The notes below the pieces were generated by a model, which saw only the letters and a program-made list of their open reading frames with translations, was not told the origin of the DNA and searched no databases. This document shows positions 16,415 through 19,620 of a stretch of DNA of 19,620 nucleotides, one piece after another (position 1 is the first letter of the stretch; every line of letters begins with the position of its first letter). Made by a program: the position numbers and the translations under genes. This DNA comes from Vibrio tasmaniensis 1F-187. GTDB lineage: Bacteria; Pseudomonadota; Gammaproteobacteria; Enterobacterales; Vibrionaceae. The stretch is from positions 1 to 19,620 of the forward strand of contig NZ_AJZM02000137.1 in the NCBI RefSeq assembly GCF_000272405.2. Direction: 5' to 3'.

Positions 16415-16553
16415 AGTTTTTGAATCCAATGCGTTAAATGATGAATCACCTTACTTGATTTTGTTATTGATATCAGGGATATGTGTTTTTCAGGAGTCGG
16501 ATTGTGAGTTTGCTACCATCTTAGAGCTACGGTTTTTTGAAATAGCTGCTACG

Positions 16554-16580
16554 AAAAAAGGAGCCTGAAGCTCCCTTTAT
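16554..16580 (-). terminator. Terminator of tctA
   Basis: Read on the minus strand, GGAGC and GCTCC pair around a five-base loop, flanked by AAAG and CTTTTTT. It lies about 40 bases past the tctA stop, which argues that TauE/SafE is not simply the next cistron. Confidence 0.7.
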
Positions 16581-16615
16581 TACGTTTTGTTTTTCTAAGC
16601 TAAGCTAAGCCAAGT

Positions 16616-18100
16616 TTACACTTCAACAGGCTTCGCTCTAAAGCTCTTGAACAGCTTAACCAGAATAGGACTAGATAGAACCAATACCGCTAAAATGGTG
16701 AAGGTCATTGTGATAGGGCGTTCCCAAAGGAAGCTGAGTTCACCATCACTGATCATCAGTGCGCGTCTCAAGTTCTCTTCCAATAAACCACCTAATATGA
16801 AGCCAAGCAGTAACGGTGCGAGCGGGAAGTTGGCCAGCCTTAACGCTATCGCCGTCATTGCCACAATTAGCATCACAAACACATCCATCGTGTTGAAAGA
16901 CACCAAGTACACGCCTGTGATTGAGAAGAAAATAATCATTGGCAGTAGTACCGTTCTTGGTACCGCTAGCAGTTTAGAGATGTAAGGGATTAAAGGCAGA
17001 TTCAAGATAACCAGCACGATGTTGCCAAAGTACATCGAGATAATTACCGACCAGAATACATCTGGATGCTCAACGAACAAGCGAGGACCGGGTTGGATGC
17101 CATAAGCGATGAGTGCACCAAGCATAATTGCTGTAGTACCAGAGCCCGGAATACCGAGTGTCAGTAGCGGAACGAATGAACCACTCGAAGCTGCATTATT
17201 TGCTGATTCAGGAGCCACAAGACCACGAATACTGCCTTTACCAAACTCTTTCTGCTTGTCTTTTGGTGCTAGGCTGCGTTCCATGCCGTAGCTTAAGAAA
17301 GCTGCGATAGTCGCGCCAGCACCCGGAAGCACGCCAGTGAAGAAGCCAAGAATTGAAGAACGAATCGAAACGGGCGCGACTTCTTTGAACTCTTCTTTGG
17401 TCACTTTCATGCTGCCAATATCGGCCATCTTTTGGCTTTCTTCGCCGCTGGTGTCTTTCTCTGGTTTCAAAATACCCATTAAAGTCTCACCTAAAGCGAA
17501 TGTTGCCATAGCAAGAAGTAGGAAACTAAAGCCATCCATTAGGTCTGTTAGACCAAACGTGAAACGCTCAACACCAACGCCTTTGTCGATACCAACAGTA
17601 GATAACATCAAACCAAGAATGGTCATCATCCATGCCTTTATTACCTGCCCCGGGCCTGCAAAAGCCGCTACAGCCGATAGACCTAACAACATCAATGCAA
17701 AGTAGTCTGACGACTGGAAGCTCAATGAGACACTTGCTAGAGCCGGTGCTGCAATCAAAAGCATGATTGCTGACAGAGTACCGCCAGTGAAAGAAGAGTA
17801 GGCTGCTAGTGCCAACGCTTTACCTGCTTGGCCTTTTTGTGCCATTGGGTAGCCGTCGAATGCGGTTACTACCGTTGAAGAACAACCTGGAGCATTGATT
17901 AAGATTGATGACGTTGAGCCACCAAATACAGCGCCGTAGTACACACCTGCCATTAAGATTAAGCCAGAAGAAGGGTCTAGGCCGTATGTAATCGGGATCA
18001 TCAACGCGATTGCTGAAATTGGACCGAGTCCCGGTAGCATCCCAATAAAGGTACCAACAAAACAGCCAACAATTACCATCATGATGTTCATTGGCATCAC
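16616..18100 (-). CDS. tctA: Tripartite tricarboxylate transporter large permease TctA, N terminus replaced
   Basis: TctA is the large membrane subunit of a three-part carboxylate transporter that works with TctB and a periplasmic binding protein, TctC. The readable frame has 494 residues with about twelve helices and the two family signatures, PGLGPISAIALMIPITYGLD near the start and TLGIPGSGTTAIMLGALIAY in the middle. Family members have about 14-17 residues before MPMNIMMVIVG. Here homology continues only through S-T-A-V, and an in-frame TAG lies at 18119-18121. The only starts left are GTG 18100 and ATG 18097, with no ribosome binding site. The upstream sequence is island DNA, so tctA has lost its promoter and start and is separated from any tctB and tctC. 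It is probably unexpressed or poorly expressed. Confidence 0.85.
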   Translation of the reverse strand: MMPMNIMMVIVGCFVGTFIGMLPGLGPISAIALMIPITYGLDPSSGLILMAGVYYGAVFGGSTSSILINAPGCSSTVVTAFDGYPMAQKGQAGKALALAAYSSFTGGTLSAIMLLIAAPALASVSLSFQSSDYFALMLLGLSAVAAFAGPGQVIKAWMMTILGLMLSTVGIDKGVGVERFTFGLTDLMDGFSFLLLAMATFALGETLMGILKPEKDTSGEESQKMADIGSMKVTKEEFKEVAPVSIRSSILGFFTGVLPGAGATIAAFLSYGMERSLAPKDKQKEFGKGSIRGLVAPESANNAASSGSFVPLLTLGIPGSGTTAIMLGALIAYGIQPGPRLFVEHPDVFWSVIISMYFGNIVLVILNLPLIPYISKLLAVPRTVLLPMIIFFSITGVYLVSFNTMDVFVMLIVAMTAIALRLANFPLAPLLLGFILGGLLEENLRRALMISDGELSFLWERPITMTFTILAVLVLSSPILVKLFKSFRAKPVEV

Positions 18101-18107
18101 GGCGGTC

Positions 18108-18141
18108 GAAGTAAATGTCTAATATCTTAGTCACTTGTAAC
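18108..18141 (+). repeat. Island end repeat, left copy
   Basis: A 34-base sequence beginning GAAGTAAATGTCTAATAT and ending TAGTCACTTGTAAC. It abuts the point where tctA homology ends (about 18107). The same sequence with three mismatches is at 19578-19611 in the same orientation. It reads as the left end or recombination site of an integrated element. Confidence 0.75.
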
Positions 18142-18291
18142 ACATAACATTACTGCGGGTTAGGTCACAAAGCTATACAGGCCGGGGCGTAGCGGGGGAT
18201 TCGCGTAACACATGCAATGACTGCTTATGCACAGTCCTGCCATTGTGTTACTCAGATGTGTTACTGAGCGTGTTACGCAAGTAGCAGGACT
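18137..18291. repeat. Cluster of GTAACAC heptamers and nested inverted repeats at the island's left end
   Basis: The heptamer is at 18137-18143 and 18205-18211 in one orientation, and at 18245-18251, 18258-18264 and 18270-18276 in the other. GCGTAACAC (18203-18211) pairs exactly with GTGTTACGC (18270-18278). AGTCCTGC (18233-18240) pairs with GCAGGACT (18284-18291). CTCAG (18251-18255) pairs with CTGAG near 18264-18268. The pattern resembles multiple binding sites of a recombinase or transposase with a foldable core, but the protein is not known. Confidence 0.6.
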
Positions 18292-18399
18292 TCCAAAAAC
18301 TTTAGTGCTATTGATCACGTTTATGCTGTTTCATGTTGATCTTTTTGGTAAAAGGTAGAGATTGACATTTTGGCTTTGTTTTTTAAGGAAATATTACCG

Positions 18400-19251
18400 A
18401 TGAGTACTGATGGCACTTTTATCACGAAAGAAATTTTCGCAGATATGCTGGAGAAAAGTGTGCAAGCCGCTATGTCTAGCAATACCTCTGCGATAAGTGC
18501 TATGGATTTAACTAGTTTTGCAACACTGGCAGCGTCAATAGCTGCTTGCGTCAGCGCAGTGATGGCCTATCGTGTGCTAAAAGAAATGCAAAAGCAGCGA
18601 CAAGAGTCGAGTAAACCAGTGTTAATTGCAAGTAGCAATTCCTTAATAACTAAACGAATAAACCCTGAAATTGAAGACACCCCTTTAGATTGGTGCAATA
18701 TAGAAGATCATGATAATGATGAAGTTGGTCTTTGCGCGTCATTAGAAATAGCAAATATAGGTCTCGCTTCAGCCATTGATGTTAAGTTTATATGGGATAT
18801 TGATTATGATGATTTTATAAAAGAAACATTGATGGTTGCTAGAAAAAGTTTGGTTGCGTGGGATATAGTTATAAATGGAGAGGAAGAACTAGTATTTCGC
18901 TATAAAGATGAAGAATTAATTTTGGATGCGGGATTTTCAATACCGAAAAAACAAGCCATATTGCCTTTGTCACAAAATGGTGTTGAGACTGAGCTAACCA
19001 TACCGGATGCATATTTAACATTGGTTTCACTTTATTGCGCTTTACAAGCTAAGAATAAAGTTGAAAAAGTCAATTTACCGTGCAAAAATTTATTTTTAGA
19101 AATATATTATAAAGATATTAACGGCGTTGAGTATTTTGACAAAGTTATGTTTCTATTTAACATCTGGCACTACGCAATTGAAGACAATTCTACAAATATT
19201 AAAGACATCATGGCTTCGATCGATGCTGTTCGTTATGAATCTCATTCATAA
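18400..19251 (+). CDS. Membrane-anchored protein of unknown function, island cargo
   Basis: I do not recognise this protein. From ATG 18400 it has 283 residues; a TTG at 18370 would add ten. AAGGA lies ten bases before the chosen ATG. Residues about 37-58 (FATLAASIAACVSAVMAYRV) form a single membrane helix, followed by a charged, possibly coiled stretch KEMQKQRQESSK. The remaining 210 residues are soluble and look rich in beta strands (SLEIANIGLASAIDVKFIWD, NLFLEIYYKDINGVEYFDKV). A short anchor plus cytoplasmic domain of this kind is common among uncharacterised genes in accessory islands. Codon use (ATA, TTA, AGA) and AT content differ from the core genes, which suggests transfer. A terminator follows. 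Confidence 0.75.
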   Translation: MSTDGTFITKEIFADMLEKSVQAAMSSNTSAISAMDLTSFATLAASIAACVSAVMAYRVLKEMQKQRQESSKPVLIASSNSLITKRINPEIEDTPLDWCNIEDHDNDEVGLCASLEIANIGLASAIDVKFIWDIDYDDFIKETLMVARKSLVAWDIVINGEEELVFRYKDEELILDAGFSIPKKQAILPLSQNGVETELTIPDAYLTLVSLYCALQAKNKVEKVNLPCKNLFLEIYYKDINGVEYFDKVMFLFNIWHYAIEDNSTNIKDIMASIDAVRYESHS

Positions 19252-19265
19252 GCCTTTAAGCCATT

Positions 19266-19424
19266 TTATGTATGTTTGCGGTCTTCTAGAGGCCGCTTTT
19301 TTGTATCCCCTACAATGTGTTTAAAGTGACTGTTTCTAGTGCTAAGAATCCAACACAGCGCCCACGCTTTTACCCCTACAGCGGCCACATAAAGTAAACC
19401 TAAGATAGCCCATTCATACCACAT
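19266..19424 (-). CDS. Possible small membrane protein, 52 residues
   Basis: From ATG 19424 the peptide is 52 residues, with a hydrophobic helix at about 5-25 (WAILGLLYVAAVGVKAWALCW) and a basic tail. The ribosome binding site candidate AGGGGAA lies before the ATG, and a longer in-frame start exists at 19469. The last codons run through the terminator hairpin of the convergent cargo gene, which is unusual for a real gene but can occur between convergent genes. The function is unknown. Confidence 0.4.
   Translation of the reverse strand: MWYEWAILGLLYVAAVGVKAWALCWILSTRNSHFKHIVGDTKKRPLEDRKHT
19275..19302 (+). terminator. Terminator of the island cargo gene
   Basis: GCGGTC and GGCCGC pair (one U-G) around a seven-base loop and are followed by six T residues, 27 bases past the cargo gene stop. 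This is typical of a Rho-independent terminator. Confidence 0.75.
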
Positions 19425-19480
19425 TGTTTGTTCCCCTGTTTCCACCTGATTCGTTGTGTATCGTTTCAATCCACATTTGT

Positions 19481-19531
19481 GTGTTACGCGGTGTGTTACT
19501 TTTGCGAAAAATAGTTAGACACATTCACGCA
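19481..19531 (-). repeat. Inverted, diverged copy of the island end with two heptamers
   Basis: Read on the minus strand from about 19531, the sequence is GTGAATGTGTCTAACTAT, which parallels the left end GTAAATGTCTAATAT with a two-base insertion. About 15 bases further in are GTAACAC heptamers (19493-19499 and 19481-19487), as at the left end. It therefore looks like the opposite end of the same unit, in inverted orientation. Confidence 0.5.
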
Positions 19532-19577
19532 AGTTTATGTTTTTAAAAAGTTTTTTAAAGTAAGCAGGCTTACGGTA
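19532..19577. other. Short AT-rich spacer between two island ends
   Basis: About 46 bases made mostly of T and A runs, ending in a palindrome GTAAGC-AG-GCTTAC (19560-19573). It separates the inverted end copy from the next direct copy. It is not tctA sequence. Confidence 0.4.
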
Positions 19578-19611
19578 GAAGTGAATGTCTAATATACTAG
19601 TCACTTGTAAC
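19578..19611 (+). repeat. Island end repeat, second direct copy
   Basis: The same 34-base sequence as at 18108-18141, with three substitutions and the same orientation, giving a 1470-base repeat-to-repeat period. The nine bases after it do not resume tctA, so the island continues past the window edge. Confidence 0.75.
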
Positions 19612-19620
19612 GGCTTTGTT

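Noticed and set aside
18203..18291. Integron attC site
   Set aside because: The nested dyads resemble one in shape, but the GTTRRRY and RYYYAAC boxes at the outer ends are missing and no integron integrase is present.
18111..19531. Tn7-like or Tn5053-like transposon with TGTC ends
   Set aside because: TGTCTAA appears at both ends, but no five-base target duplication is visible, the right end has a two-base insertion, and there is no transposase gene in the window.
18108..19611. Simple attL/attR pair of a single integrated element in tctA
   Set aside because: After the second direct copy the sequence does not resume the missing first codons of tctA, so a single insertion does not explain it.

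Overview
The window looks like chromosomal DNA of a marine Vibrio, probably of the Splendidus clade. The reasons are moderate-AT coding DNA, a zwf-pgl-gnd trio of Vibrio type (in V. cholerae this trio lies on chromosome 2), a VF530-family small DNA-binding protein and a Vibrio-like CitA/CitB pair. The species assignment is inference. Most of the window is ordinary core or near-core sequence. The last 1.5 kb (about 18,108 to the end) is accessory DNA with unexplained end structures.

Layout. (1) Positions 1-49 hold the last codons of an unidentified plus-strand gene. (2) Positions 492-5348, minus strand, are a compact four-gene export operon: a TolC-like outer-membrane channel, an HlyD-type periplasmic adaptor and two ABC-2 type inner-membrane permeases. 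No ATPase gene is present. (3) A small minus-strand gene of 75 codons (5562-5789) has its own ribosome binding site and terminator. (4) Positions 6406-8820, plus strand, are a CitA/DcuS-type sensor kinase and its CitB/DpiA-type response regulator, with no transporter gene beside them. (5) Positions 9231-12923, plus strand, are zwf, pgl and gnd, the whole oxidative pentose phosphate branch from glucose-6-phosphate to ribulose-5-phosphate. A perfect FNR-type box lies upstream and a bidirectional terminator closes the unit. (6) A GAF plus HD-GYP protein (13057-14205, minus) is a probable c-di-GMP phosphodiesterase. (7) A VF530-family DNA-binding protein (14641-15054, plus) and a 63-residue membrane protein (15237-15428, minus) converge on a shared terminator. 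(8) A TauE/SafE permease and the TctA subunit of a tripartite tricarboxylate transporter lie on the minus strand.

The island. tctA has lost its promoter and roughly its first 14 codons. Its coding homology stops at about 18,107, where foreign sequence begins. A 34-bp sequence at 18,108-18,141 recurs in the same orientation at 19,578-19,611 with three mismatches. Between these copies lie a membrane-anchored protein of unknown function, a possible 52-residue membrane protein on the other strand, seven copies of the heptamer GTAACAC/GTGTTAC grouped near both ends, nested inverted repeats, and an inverted, slightly altered copy of the end sequence at about 19,513-19,531. No integrase or transposase is visible, so the mobilising enzyme, if any, lies outside the window or acts in trans. 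This end-and-cargo unit is the best candidate here for something undescribed.

How the genes relate: the two-component system and TctA may both concern di- or tricarboxylates, but they are more than 7 kb apart and the link is only a guess. The export operon, the pentose phosphate operon and the HD-GYP gene are independent transcription units separated by terminators.
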